DNA of 47,042 bases from an uncultured Thermomicrobia bacterium (GTDB taxonomy: Bacteria; Chloroflexota; Chloroflexia; Thermomicrobiales; JALYUS01): contig CALBSO010000090.1 in the NCBI GenBank assembly GCA_937968015.1, positions 1 to 47,042 of the forward strand, written 5' to 3'. The first letter of the stretch is position 1; the number at the start of each line of letters is the position of its first letter. The position numbers were made by a program, and so were the translations under genes. Of this stretch, positions 8,874 through 16,928 are shown piece by piece. The notes under the pieces are model-generated. The model was given only the letters and a program-made list of their open reading frames with translations, did no database searches and was not told the DNA's origin.

Positions 8874-8902
8874 TTGACCGTTAGGGCGAGGTAGGCTATG
8901 CT
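8874..8902 (+). promoter_or_regulatory. Sigma70-type promoter of tRNA-Pro
   Basis: TTGACC (8874-8879) and TATGCT (8897-8902) are separated by exactly 17 bp. The predicted start, about 8909, lies just before the mature tRNA 5' end at 8913. Confidence 0.8.
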
Positions 8903-8912
8903 GGTAGCAATT

Positions 8913-8989
<77 letters not shown>

Positions 8990-9001
8990 GTGACAGTTGA
9001 G

Positions 9002-9034
9002 GCGGACGGGATGCGCGAAACCTCGTCCGCTTTT
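9002..9034 (+). terminator. Intrinsic terminator of tRNA-Pro
   Basis: GCGGACG (9002-9008) pairs with CGTCCGC (9024-9030), followed by TTTT. The sequence closely resembles the gyrB terminator near 23600. Confidence 0.8.
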
Positions 9035-9058
9035 GTCATGTTGCGGTGTTGAATTCGT

Positions 9059-9083
9059 GGAACACGGCACGCCGTTTCTCGTA
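9059..9083 (+). promoter_or_regulatory. Candidate ECF-sigma promoter of the sigma/anti-sigma/efflux operon
   Basis: GGAAC (9059-9063) and CGTA (9080-9083) are spaced by 16 bp, the architecture of ECF promoters (GGAAC/TGAAAC, N16, CGTA or CGTC types). It lies just upstream of an ECF sigma gene, suggesting autoregulation. The spacer contains the perfect palindrome ACGGC-AC-GCCGT at 9064-9075. Confidence 0.55.
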
Positions 9084-9121
9084 TCTTATTCAGTAGCCGC
9101 ACGCGTGTGCGAATCGTTTTT

Positions 9122-9817
9122 ATGAAAGCGAACCGAACGATGACGGCAACGGAATCACCGATCACCGACGATGACAGCGACATCGTCGCAATCATTGTCC
9201 ACGACCAACACCGCGCCGCGACCTATCATCACAGCCCGGCCATCCAGGATGCCGATGAACTCGTCCTGATCGAGCGAGCAATCGCGGGCGACGAGCGGGC
9301 ATTCGCGGAACTCGTCACGCGCTATCAGACGGCGGTGTATAACCTCGCCTACCGGATGCTCAACGACGCGGGCGAGGCGGAAGACGCCGCGCAGGAGGTC
9401 TTCCTGCGCATTTACCGGCGCCTTGCCACGTACGATGCCAACCACCGCTTCTCCACATGGGTGCTTTCGATTGCGAGCCACTACTGTATTGATTTGCTGC
9501 GCCGGAAGCGACCCTGGCTCGTGCCATTGGAGAATATCTCGAACTGGATGCGCGCGCGTTCGCGCGGGCCGGAGGCGGCGGCGTTGGTGCAGGAGCAGCA
9601 GGATACGGTGCGCAATCTGCTCGCGAGACTGCCGGAGCATTACCGGCTCGTCCTCCTGCTACGGTACTGGCATGATCTCGGCTATGAGGAGATCGCGCAG
9701 GTTGTTGATCTGCCCGTCAGCACGATCAAGGCGCGCTTGCACCGCGCGCGGAACGCGCTGGCGGCGCTCGTGAACGGCGACGGGAGGCTTGCTGATGCAT
9801 TGCAAGCACACTCGTAA
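9122..9817 (+). CDS. ECF-type RNA polymerase sigma factor
   Basis: About 231 aa from the ATG at 9122; GTG 9107 and ATG 9140 are alternatives and none has a strong ribosome site. Region 2 is clear: AYRMLNDAGEAEDAAQEVF and the -10-recognising RFSTWVLSIASHYCIDLLRR. Region 4 is the helix-turn-helix LGYEEIAQVVDLPVSTIKAR. Regions 1 and 3 are absent, as in group 4 sigma factors. An N-terminal tail of about 45 polar residues precedes region 2. The stop overlaps the start of a zinc anti-sigma gene by 23 bp, the usual sigma/anti-sigma coupling. Its likely regulon includes the downstream ABC efflux genes and itself. Confidence 0.92.
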   Translation: MKANRTMTATESPITDDDSDIVAIIVHDQHRAATYHHSPAIQDADELVLIERAIAGDERAFAELVTRYQTAVYNLAYRMLNDAGEAEDAAQEVFLRIYRRLATYDANHRFSTWVLSIASHYCIDLLRRKRPWLVPLENISNWMRARSRGPEAAALVQEQQDTVRNLLARLPEHYRLVLLLRYWHDLGYEEIAQVVDLPVSTIKARLHRARNALAALVNGDGRLADALQAHS

Positions 9818-10346
9818 ACTCCTTCTCCACGCCCACGATCATCTGCTCGATCCCGAAAGCCAGCGCGCGGTCGAGACGCATGTCGCGGAATGTACGGAGT
9901 GCCGCCGTTTCGCGGAAGCGATGCATGCATGGCCGATCCATGCCGCCGCCCAGCAGCGGCGCCGCACCGCACCGGACCTCACCGAACGTGTGCTCGCCAA
10001 TGTCCGCCCGCTCCCGCCGCCGTGGGTCTATCGGCACGAGCAGCAAAGTAAGCAGGTGCCGCATCTCGTCGCCTTTGTCGTCGGCGCATTGGGTGTCTCG
10101 CTCGCGTTCCTGATGCTCTGTCTGACGTTCGTTGTGGCTATCGCGGGTAATTCGCGGCCAGATTCGGGGCGCCAGCGGCAACTGATGGTGCCGGAAGTGT
10201 GGCATGATGTTCAAGTATGGATGAACAGCATACCGTACGATCACACGCATGCCGGCCTGACGCTGGTCGGCGCGCTTATGTTCATCACCCTTGTCGTGAT
10301 GTGGTTCCGTACCTTGTCTGTTCATGTTGGCCGTGACCGACAATAA
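9795..10346 (+). CDS. Membrane-anchored zinc-type anti-sigma factor
   Basis: 183 aa. The N-terminal ZAS-type motif HVAECTEC gives H29, C33 and C36, and further H/C residues sit at the N terminus (HCKHTRK). A transmembrane segment follows at about 93-117 (LVAFVVGALGVSLAFLMLCL) and a second hydrophobic stretch near 158-174. Such proteins hold the ECF sigma at the membrane until a signal (redox or envelope stress) releases it. The ATG at 9795 has GGGAGG seven bases upstream and lies inside the sigma gene. The 3' end overlaps the ABC ATPase by 23 bp. The region between the two helices (about 118-157) would face outside and could be the sensor. Confidence 0.85.
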   Translation: MHCKHTRKLLLHAHDHLLDPESQRAVETHVAECTECRRFAEAMHAWPIHAAAQQRRRTAPDLTERVLANVRPLPPPWVYRHEQQSKQVPHLVAFVVGALGVSLAFLMLCLTFVVAIAGNSRPDSGRQRQLMVPEVWHDVQVWMNSIPYDHTHAGLTLVGALMFITLVVMWFRTLSVHVGRDRQ

Positions 10347-11124
10347 TCTGACGACCGAACCGCCCCCGGTTCCGACCCCGATCTCAATGCCGATCATCCG
10401 TTTCGAGCGTGTGACGCGTCAGTACACGACGGGTCGCGGGGTTGTGACGGCGCTCCAGGAAGCGACTTTTGCGGTCACGCGCGGTGAGTGGGTAGCAATT
10501 GTCGGCCCATCCGGCAGTGGCAAGAGCACGCTGATGAATCTCCTCGCCGGCATAGACCGGGCAAGCGCGGGCGAAGTATGGGTCAATGGCCAGGAGTTGA
10601 CCCGTCTCTCTGAGGAGCGACTGGCGCGCTGGCGCGGGCGACAGGTCGGCATCGTCTTTCAATTTTTTCAGCTCATGCCGACGCTGACGGCGGTCGAAAA
10701 CGTTATCCTGCCGATGGAACTGCGCGGCCGCTGGCGTGGCGAGCGGCGGCGGCGGGCGATGACGCTCCTGGAGCGGGTTGGCGTGGCCGATCTTGCGGTC
10801 AACCTGCCGTCGCAGATGTCGGGTGGGGAGCAGCAGCGGGTCGCGATCGCGCGCGCGATCGCCAATGACCCGGCGATCCTGCTCGCGGACGAGCCGACCG
10901 GCAATCTCGACTCCGCGACAGGCGAGCGGATTATCGAATTGCTTGCGGATCTTGCCGACGGCGAGCGCACGCTCCTCATGGTCACGCATGACGCGCGCCT
11001 GGCCTCCCGCGCGCCGCGGACGATCGGGCTTGCGGATGGCGTCATCATGCAGGACACTAGGACTTCCGCTGTCGCGCCAGTTCTCACGGGAGCCACGCTC
11101 GCGGCGGAGTCACAGTCGGTGTAG
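10324..11124 (+). CDS. ABC transporter ATP-binding protein (MacB/LolD type)
   Basis: 266 aa. Walker A GPSGSGKST is at 61-69, the signature MSGGEQQR at 165-172, Walker B LLADEP with E190 at 186-191, and the switch histidine H222 is in THD. The LolD/MacB/FtsE subgroup is indicated by GNLDS and by the pairing with an FtsX-type permease. The start at 10324 lies inside the anti-sigma gene and lacks a good ribosome site, so it is likely coupled; ATG 10387 is possible. It should power the mechanotransmission-type permease 38 nt downstream. The last ~25 residues after the ATPase fold have no recognisable motif. Confidence 0.92.
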   Translation: MLAVTDNNLTTEPPPVPTPISMPIIRFERVTRQYTTGRGVVTALQEATFAVTRGEWVAIVGPSGSGKSTLMNLLAGIDRASAGEVWVNGQELTRLSEERLARWRGRQVGIVFQFFQLMPTLTAVENVILPMELRGRWRGERRRRAMTLLERVGVADLAVNLPSQMSGGEQQRVAIARAIANDPAILLADEPTGNLDSATGERIIELLADLADGERTLLMVTHDARLASRAPRTIGLADGVIMQDTRTSAVAPVLTGATLAAESQSV

Positions 11125-11162
11125 CGGGTGGGCGCGGCGCGACGGATCGGTGTATCACGCGC

Positions 11163-13505
11163 ATGACGGTACTGGTCACCAAGACAATCCGCGATTTCGG
11201 CGCTCGCCGCGTCCGGTCGGCGCTTTTGCTGCTGGGCATCGTGATCGGTGTGGCAGGTGTTGTTGCGATCGCCTATACCGCCCGCAACCTCGCCGAGGCG
11301 CAGCGCGCGGCATACGTCTCCGCCTCGCAGGCCGACCTCTTCATCGGCGTGCGCAACTTTCCCTCCGGGCTTGCCAATGTCATTCTGGAGGGCGACAACG
11401 TCAAAACCGTCGAATCGCGTGTCGGTGATTATCTCCAGTGGTCGAATGGTGGCCCGTACCGGGATGTTCTCATCTATGGTGTGCATGATTTCCGCAATAT
11501 CCAGATCAATCGTCCGACCCTGTTATCCGGTCACTGGCCGGGCAAGGGTGAGGCGGTGCTCGATTATTCGTCGCGGCGGCTGCAAGCAGTGGAGATTGGC
11601 GACACGATCGCGCTCCGGGAGAGCGTCGCGGCAGCGCCCGTCTACGCGCGAATTAGCGGCTTTACCCGCACACCAGGAGAGCCAGACGCTTCGATTCAGA
11701 ACCGTGCGACGGGCTACGCACCCGCGACGGACGTACAGGCGTGGCGTCAGGACCTGGGCGACAATCAACTGCTCGTACGCCTCGGTGAACTACGGCGGGC
11801 AACGGAGACGCGGCAGGCGATCATCCGCGTCCTCGATAAGCGCGGCATCGTGCATGGTCAGGGTGTGATTCGCGATCCACAGGAGGCGGTGGGGACGAAG
11901 GAACTTGGCGCGCTCCTGTTGTTGATGTCGGTCTTCTCCGTGATCGGCGTCGTGCTCAGCGGCTTCCTCGTCTGGAACACAATGGCCGCAGTGATGTCGG
12001 AGGAGTTGCGGCAGGTCGGTATCCTACGCGCGCTCGGCGCCAGTCGCTGGCAAGTCCTTCGTACGTATCTGTTCCCGGCAATCGTCGTCGGCTTTGTCGG
12101 CAGTCTCGTCGGCATTGCCGTTGGCGTGGTCGGTGGCGGCGCGCTGGCTTCGTTTCTCGGCGGGCTGATCGGCCTCGCGCTACCGTCGTTCACACTCGCG
12201 CCGCGTGAGGTGCTGCTGGGATTACTGGTGGGGCTGGGCGTCGGTATCGCCGCGGCAATCTTCCCGGCATGGCAGGGCACGCGGGTCTCCGCACTCGAAC
12301 TGCTGCGAAACTATGGCGTCCGGGCGGACTATGGCGTCGGATTCGTGCAGCAGTTGCTCGCCCGCTTGCGGGGGACGAGCACGATGGTCACGATGGCGGT
12401 ACGAAATACCTGGCGGCGGCGCGTTCGCTCGGTCGTGACGATACTCGTTGTCGGGGTCGGCGCGGCGGCGTTTATCGGTACGCAGGCGTTGAATGCGTCG
12501 GTTACGCGTACGGTTGATACGCTCTATGCCACCTATGCGGCGGATGCGTGGTTGAGTTTCAACCGGCAGATGACCACCGATTTCACGGGCGAACTCCGCC
12601 GGGATCGCGATATCGTCGCATTGGAAGGGTGGGTGCGCGATGACGCATACGTGCAGCAAACCTTGACCGATCTTTGGGGGATCCCGGCTGATACGACCCT
12701 CTATCTCCATCCAATCATCGAGGGACGATGGGTTTCCGCCCATGATCCGGCCGGGGTCGTGGTGACCGCGAACCTCGCGCGCGGTCTCGGTTTGCACGCG
12801 GGCGACGCGCTGACCGTCGTCGTCCGCAAACGGCAGCAGACCTACGGCATCGTCGGCATTGTGGATGACGAGAGTACCTATCTTGGCAGCCGCGCGACCG
12901 GCAAGGTCTTCATGACGCCGGAGAACGCGAACACGCTCATCGGCCGTGCCGATGTCGCGGACTTCTTCGCGGTGCGCTTCACGGACTCATCGCCGAGCGG
13001 TGTGAACGCGGCGCTCCGGCGGGTCGAAGCGCAGTTCCGCACCTTCGAACCGCAGTCTCTCGCCACATACGAGGATCGTTCGAATACGCAGAATACCATC
13101 CGCATCCTCACCGTGCTGCTCGATGCGATGGTGATTGTCGTCGCGGTCATTGGTGTGGTTGGCCTCATGAATACGCTCGTCCTCAATATCACCGAGAGGC
13201 GGCGCGAGTTAGGCATCTTGCGCTCGATTGGCGCGGGCGGCGGTGCGCTTATCCGTCTGCTCGTCAGCGAGGGGATTGTGCTCGGTGGACTTGGCTATGG
13301 GATCGGGCTTGCGGGCGGCTACGCGCTCGCGCGCTATCTGGTCGCGCTCGCCGGGTCGGAACTCTTCCGCATGCAATTCACCGTGTCACCGCTCGTGCTG
13401 CTGGTTACCGGCGCGTTGACGCTCGTCGTCGCGGCGGGTTCCAGCGTCGCTCCCGGCATCCTTGCGGCGCGGCTCCGCCCGATCGAGGCAGTACGGTATG
13501 AGTAG
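11163..13505 (+). CDS. ABC transporter permease with two FtsX/MacB modules
   Basis: 780 aa. Two copies of the [TM - extracytoplasmic MacB_PCD - three TM FtsX] unit are visible. The first has TM about 19-40, a soluble domain 45-240, and TM segments near 250-275, 300-325 and 349-370. The second has TM about 420-440, a soluble domain to about 640, and TM segments near 648-672, 698-722 and 740-765. One polypeptide thus provides a whole permease, as in lipoprotein or antibiotic export permeases of the FtsX superfamily. It sits between the ATPase and a MacA-like adaptor whose gene overlaps its 3' end by 8 bp. The cargo is not evident; lipid, peptide or antibiotic are all possible. Confidence 0.9.
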   Translation: MTVLVTKTIRDFGARRVRSALLLLGIVIGVAGVVAIAYTARNLAEAQRAAYVSASQADLFIGVRNFPSGLANVILEGDNVKTVESRVGDYLQWSNGGPYRDVLIYGVHDFRNIQINRPTLLSGHWPGKGEAVLDYSSRRLQAVEIGDTIALRESVAAAPVYARISGFTRTPGEPDASIQNRATGYAPATDVQAWRQDLGDNQLLVRLGELRRATETRQAIIRVLDKRGIVHGQGVIRDPQEAVGTKELGALLLLMSVFSVIGVVLSGFLVWNTMAAVMSEELRQVGILRALGASRWQVLRTYLFPAIVVGFVGSLVGIAVGVVGGGALASFLGGLIGLALPSFTLAPREVLLGLLVGLGVGIAAAIFPAWQGTRVSALELLRNYGVRADYGVGFVQQLLARLRGTSTMVTMAVRNTWRRRVRSVVTILVVGVGAAAFIGTQALNASVTRTVDTLYATYAADAWLSFNRQMTTDFTGELRRDRDIVALEGWVRDDAYVQQTLTDLWGIPADTTLYLHPIIEGRWVSAHDPAGVVVTANLARGLGLHAGDALTVVVRKRQQTYGIVGIVDDESTYLGSRATGKVFMTPENANTLIGRADVADFFAVRFTDSSPSGVNAALRRVEAQFRTFEPQSLATYEDRSNTQNTIRILTVLLDAMVIVVAVIGVVGLMNTLVLNITERRRELGILRSIGAGGGALIRLLVSEGIVLGGLGYGIGLAGGYALARYLVALAGSELFRMQFTVSPLVLLVTGALTLVVAAGSSVAPGILAARLRPIEAVRYE

Positions 13506-14496
13506 ACGGACGGTGGTTGCAGCATTCAGTCTGTTGCTGCTGGTGGCTGTTGGTGGTGCGACAGTGTGGGCGGGTTTCTTCCGCACACAACGGGGTAATG
13601 TCCATACGGTGACCGTAGAACGACGCGCCGAACTGAGTGCGACGGTGCGGGCGACTGGCAAAGTGGACGTCGCAAGCAAACTGCCCATCCCTCTCACACA
13701 ATCAGGTACAATCCGCGTCGTCGCCGTTCGGGTTGGTGATGCCGTGCGGGCGGGCGACCTGATTGTGGCGCTAGACGACGCGCGCCAACGCCAGGATCTC
13801 CAGGCTGCATCAGACGCGCTCGACGCGGCGCAGTACGGCCTCACGAGCGCGCGAGCGCATGGCGCCGGTGATCCGGGTGGCCGGTCGGCGATTGTCAATG
13901 CCGAGGCGGCGATACAGGACGCACAACGCCGGCTCGACACAGCGCGCGACGCGCTTCGCCGCACACTCGTTCTCGCGCCGGTAGATGGGACGATTCTTTC
14001 CGTCTCGGTCGTCGAGAAGGGTAGTTACAACCAGGGTCAGGAAGTCGCACAAGTAGCGAATCTCCGCGACCTCATCCTGACCGTTGATCTGGACGAACTC
14101 GATGTGCCGCGCATCGGCGACAATCGCACGGCGACGATCATCTTCGATGCCTTCCCGGGTATGGAGATCACCGGCACGCTTGTCTCCGTCGCTCCGCTCG
14201 CGACGAACCGGGGCGGGCGAACAGTCTACGAAGGGAGCGTGACTTTCGCCCGCCCGCCCAGTCTCGACTTGCGGCCGGGCATGGGCGCGGACGTGACCGT
14301 CGCGACGCGAACCGAGCAGAATGTGCTCGTCGTGCCGGACCTCGCGGTGGAGACGATCGGCGCGAAGACTTTTCTGACCGTCCTCCACAACGACGGATCG
14401 CGCGAGCGCGTCGAGGTGCGAACCGGCATTCGCGCCAATGGCGTGATCGTCATCGCGAGCGGCGTCAGCGAGGGGACGCGCGTCATCGTGCCGTAG
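13498..14496 (+). CDS. HlyD/MacA-family efflux adaptor (membrane fusion protein)
   Basis: 332 aa. An N-terminal membrane anchor (about 6-26) is followed by a barrel-sandwich half VRVGDAVRAGDLIVALDD, a short helical hairpin rich in A, Q and R, the second sandwich half APVDGTILSVSVVEKGSYNQ, and a beta-barrel and proximal domain to the end. The short hairpin fits MacA-like adaptors. The ATG lies within the last codons of the permease (ATGAGTAG), so translation is coupled. With the ATPase and FtsX permease it makes a MacAB-like exporter under an ECF sigma. No outer-membrane TolC-type gene is near, consistent with a monoderm envelope. Confidence 0.88.
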   Translation: MSRRTVVAAFSLLLLVAVGGATVWAGFFRTQRGNVHTVTVERRAELSATVRATGKVDVASKLPIPLTQSGTIRVVAVRVGDAVRAGDLIVALDDARQRQDLQAASDALDAAQYGLTSARAHGAGDPGGRSAIVNAEAAIQDAQRRLDTARDALRRTLVLAPVDGTILSVSVVEKGSYNQGQEVAQVANLRDLILTVDLDELDVPRIGDNRTATIIFDAFPGMEITGTLVSVAPLATNRGGRTVYEGSVTFARPPSLDLRPGMGADVTVATRTEQNVLVVPDLAVETIGAKTFLTVLHNDGSRERVEVRTGIRANGVIVIASGVSEGTRVIVP

Positions 14497-14513
14497 ATCA
14501 TGGAGTGATTAGC

Positions 14514-15341
14514 GTGAGAGACGACATCAGCGACATCGCAGCCTCGTACGACCGCGGCGTGGAGGACGAGGACGCGCGGCTGGAGCGGCATCAGCTCGAG
14601 TACGACCTCACCTGGCGCTACCTGACGCGGTACCTGCCGCCCGCAGGTTCCATACTCGAGATCGGAGCCGGGACGGGAAGGTACACGCTCGCTCTGTGTA
14701 GACGCGGCTATTCCGTCACGGCGGTCGATCTATCGGCGGCCCTCCTTGAACGATGCCAGCAGCGGCTCGCTGCGGAGCGACTGCATGGACAGGTGCAGTT
14801 TGTCGTGGCTGACGCACGAGACCTCCATGCGGTGCCGACCACGACATTCGACGCGGTGCTGCTCATGGGACCGCTGTACCATCTGGTTTTCGCGGAGGAC
14901 CGGCGGGAAGCGGTACGCCAGGCGGCAGATCGTCTCCGTAGTGGGGGGCTGCTGTTTTCCACACTCCTGAGCCGATTGGGCATCCTCGGCGACTTGATGA
15001 GGAGAACGCCTGAGTGGATCGAGCGTGGAGAGGAAGTGCGCTCCCTGCTTGACAGAGGGAGGCGCCCGGACGATCTGCCCAGAGGCGGCTTTCGGGGGTA
15101 CTTTGCACGCGTCTCGGAGATCAGGCCGCTTCACGAGGCGCTCGGAATCCAGACTGTCGCGCTCGCCGGCGTCGAGCCGGCGATCTCAGCCGACGATGAG
15201 AGCTACAACACGCTCCAGTCGCCCCGACGCGATCTGTGGCTCGACCTGCTGCTCGAAGTGAGCGCCGACGAGACGACGGTGGGGGCCTCGCGACATCTGC
15301 TCTACATTGGCCGAAAGGGTGACGGCGAAGCAACTACGTAG
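14514..15341 (+). CDS. Class I SAM-dependent methyltransferase
   Basis: 275 aa. The SAM-binding motif I ILEIGAGTGRYT is followed by the motif II acidic end AVDLS, then VVADARDL and the motif IV-like LLMGPLYHL. The GTG at 14514 has GGAG at 14502-14505 with 8-nt spacing; a GTG at 14505 is less likely. The acceptor substrate is unknown. It follows the efflux adaptor by 17 nt on the same strand, so it could be read with the ECF operon, but that may be incidental. Just beyond it on the other strand lies a decayed methyltransferase gene. Confidence 0.85.
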   Translation: MRDDISDIAASYDRGVEDEDARLERHQLEYDLTWRYLTRYLPPAGSILEIGAGTGRYTLALCRRGYSVTAVDLSAALLERCQQRLAAERLHGQVQFVVADARDLHAVPTTTFDAVLLMGPLYHLVFAEDRREAVRQAADRLRSGGLLFSTLLSRLGILGDLMRRTPEWIERGEEVRSLLDRGRRPDDLPRGGFRGYFARVSEIRPLHEALGIQTVALAGVEPAISADDESYNTLQSPRRDLWLDLLLEVSADETTVGASRHLLYIGRKGDGEATT

Positions 15342-15608
15342 CTGCATTCCGCCACCGACGCAATCACAATTGGTCAACCAACTCTTGGCTGAGCTGGTCT
15401 CGGTCAGCGGGTGCCCGGCCCAGTCCCCGAACTGCTCCTCGATCATCAGGCCCGCGCTCGACAGAAATGCAGACAGCGCCGCCGCGTCGAGCACGGCCCG
15501 TGCGGGCATCACCCATGGCAGGTAGAAGGCGTCATATAGCGCGGCGAGACGGTCATCGGTGAACTTCTGCTCGATCTCGATCTCGATCCCGATCCCGATC
15601 CCGATCAT
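15342..15608 (-). pseudogene. Remnant of a SAM-dependent methyltransferase gene
   Basis: Read on the minus strand, FTDDRLAALYDAFY and ARAVLD match the N-terminal part of a methyltransferase up to where motif I (VGCGTG) should start. The frame then jumps straight to LSSAGLMIEEQFGDW and PLTETS, typical of the C-terminal end of the same family. The catalytic middle, roughly 150 residues, is missing, and the end runs into unrelated antisense sequence. The 5' end carries a hexamer repeat coding for I-G/I-E dipeptides. This fills the stretch between the flanking genes; nothing else was seen there. Confidence 0.6.
15570..15605. repeat. Hexanucleotide tandem repeat, six copies
   Basis: Three copies of CTCGAT (15570-15587) are followed directly by three copies of CCCGAT (15588-15605). 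The two blocks differ by one base, so the array looks like two expansion steps. It lies at the 5' end of the decayed methyltransferase frame. Confidence 0.9.
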
Positions 15609-15655
15609 CCCGCCAGTCTACTGCGCGACGAGGAATGGCTCAAGGTGCTGGTGAT

Positions 15656-16039
15656 TTACACCGACGTCCCGCCGCTTTTCGACTCAACGGCTGGTTTCGT
15701 CGGTTCTTCCAGGACATTGACATACTGGTTGATGCGAGACTTCGCCTCGTCCCCGAGGCGATTGATCTCATCGCTGAGGCTGCTGACACCCTGTTGCAGC
15801 ATTTCGATCAGGCGGTCAATAGATTCCTCGATCAGCGGCAGATTCTCTCGGACGGCATTCTGGAGTTGCTCATCAATGTTCGCGAACTGAGAGCCGAACA
15901 TCGCTGCCAATTTCGTCCGCCCTTGCTCGCTGCGCATGTACATGATGAGCGCCACGGCGCCTGCCGAGAGCGCGCCACCCGCACCGAACCGCGCGAGCTT
16001 CTGTCCCTTCGTTTCCTGGTCCTGTGTTGTCACTGCCAT
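15656..16039 (-). CDS. Small membrane-anchored helical protein, function unknown
   Basis: 127 aa. A hydrophobic segment at about 18-34 (RFGAGGALSAGAVALIMYM) is followed by a long amphipathic helical region with likely coiled coil (NIDEQLQNAVREN, EESIDRLIEMLQQ, DEINRLGDEAKSRINQ). The layout recalls YtxH-like stress proteins, but no signature confirms it. The start has AGGAGGC at 16045-16051, an excellent ribosome site. It lies 45 nt after the purine nucleoside phosphorylase gene on the same strand and is probably the last gene of that run. Confidence 0.7.
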   Translation of the reverse strand: MAVTTQDQETKGQKLARFGAGGALSAGAVALIMYMRSEQGRTKLAAMFGSQFANIDEQLQNAVRENLPLIEESIDRLIEMLQQGVSSLSDEINRLGDEAKSRINQYVNVLEEPTKPAVESKSGGTSV

Positions 16040-16084
16040 CGGTTGCCTCCTTTTTCTTCCTGCCCTATCGCAACTTGCGCGCCG

Positions 16085-16918
16085 TCAGTTCGACATCATG
16101 TGTGCGTCTAACTCGGGTATGAGCCGTGCGAGCAATGTCGCGAGCCGCTTCGCGACGCGCGCCCCTTCGTGTAACACCTCCGTGTGGGTGAGCGATGCCG
16201 CGCCAGCAATATTCGTGATGGATGAGAAAGCGAGGACATCCATGCCGCATTGGCGCGCAACCAATGCCTCCGGCGCGGTGGACATTCCGACGGCATCCGC
16301 CCCAATGGCACGGAGAAAACGCTGCTCCGCGGGTGTCTCGTAGGTTGGGCCACCGACCATCGCATAGACGCCTTCGCGCAGGACAATCCCCGCACTCGTG
16401 GCGGCGGCATGGGCACGGGCGCGCAGATGTGGTGCGTAGATGCTCGTGCAGTCGAGGAAGTTTGGCCCGCCGCGCAGCGGGTTATCGCCCGCGAGACCGA
16501 GGAGATTGACATGGTCGGTGAGCAGCATCATGTCACCGACACCGAAGTCCGGGTTGAGGCCGCCCGCCGCGTTCGTGAGAATTAACGTCGTGATGCCCGC
16601 GCTGTGCAGGAGGCGAACATACGCGGCGACCGTTGCGGTGTCAACGCCTTGATAATAATGCAGCCGACCGCTGACGAGCAGGACGGGAACGCCGCCGCAG
16701 GCAGCGAGCACGAACTCACGGCGATGACCGGGTACCTCGCCTGCGGTCACCGGCAGGAATGCGGACCATGGCCACCGTTCGACGACCGGCCAGGCTGCCA
16801 GCGCATCACCCAGGCCCGATCCGAGCATCACAGCGATGCGCGGCTGCAGGCCTGTCGCGTGAACGGCAGCGGTGAACACGGCACCGGGATCGGGGGTCAT
16901 TGGAGCAACCGTGGCCAT
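16085..16918 (-). CDS. punA: Purine nucleoside phosphorylase (PNP-I, trimeric type)
   Basis: 277 aa. It cleaves purine nucleosides with phosphate to give the base and ribose-1-phosphate. Features of the trimeric family are LGSGLGD (phosphate-binding loop), VPGHRREF, SGRLHYYQG, LTNAAGGLNPDFGVGD, MVGGPTYETPAE and MSTAPEALVAR. The length is normal. The ATG at 16918 lies 10 nt after the PH-domain gene stop, with only a weak ribosome site, so coupling is likely; a GTG at 16921 is an alternative. It adds purine salvage to a window that also carries pyrimidine salvage (upp). Confidence 0.93.
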   Translation of the reverse strand: MATVAPMTPDPGAVFTAAVHATGLQPRIAVMLGSGLGDALAAWPVVERWPWSAFLPVTAGEVPGHRREFVLAACGGVPVLLVSGRLHYYQGVDTATVAAYVRLLHSAGITTLILTNAAGGLNPDFGVGDMMLLTDHVNLLGLAGDNPLRGGPNFLDCTSIYAPHLRARAHAAATSAGIVLREGVYAMVGGPTYETPAEQRFLRAIGADAVGMSTAPEALVARQCGMDVLAFSSITNIAGAASLTHTEVLHEGARVAKRLATLLARLIPELDAHMMSN

Positions 16919-16928
16919 CACGCTGCGC

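Noticed and set aside
15570..15605. CRISPR-like array
   Set aside because: The units are 6 bp with no spacers, so it is a simple tandem repeat.
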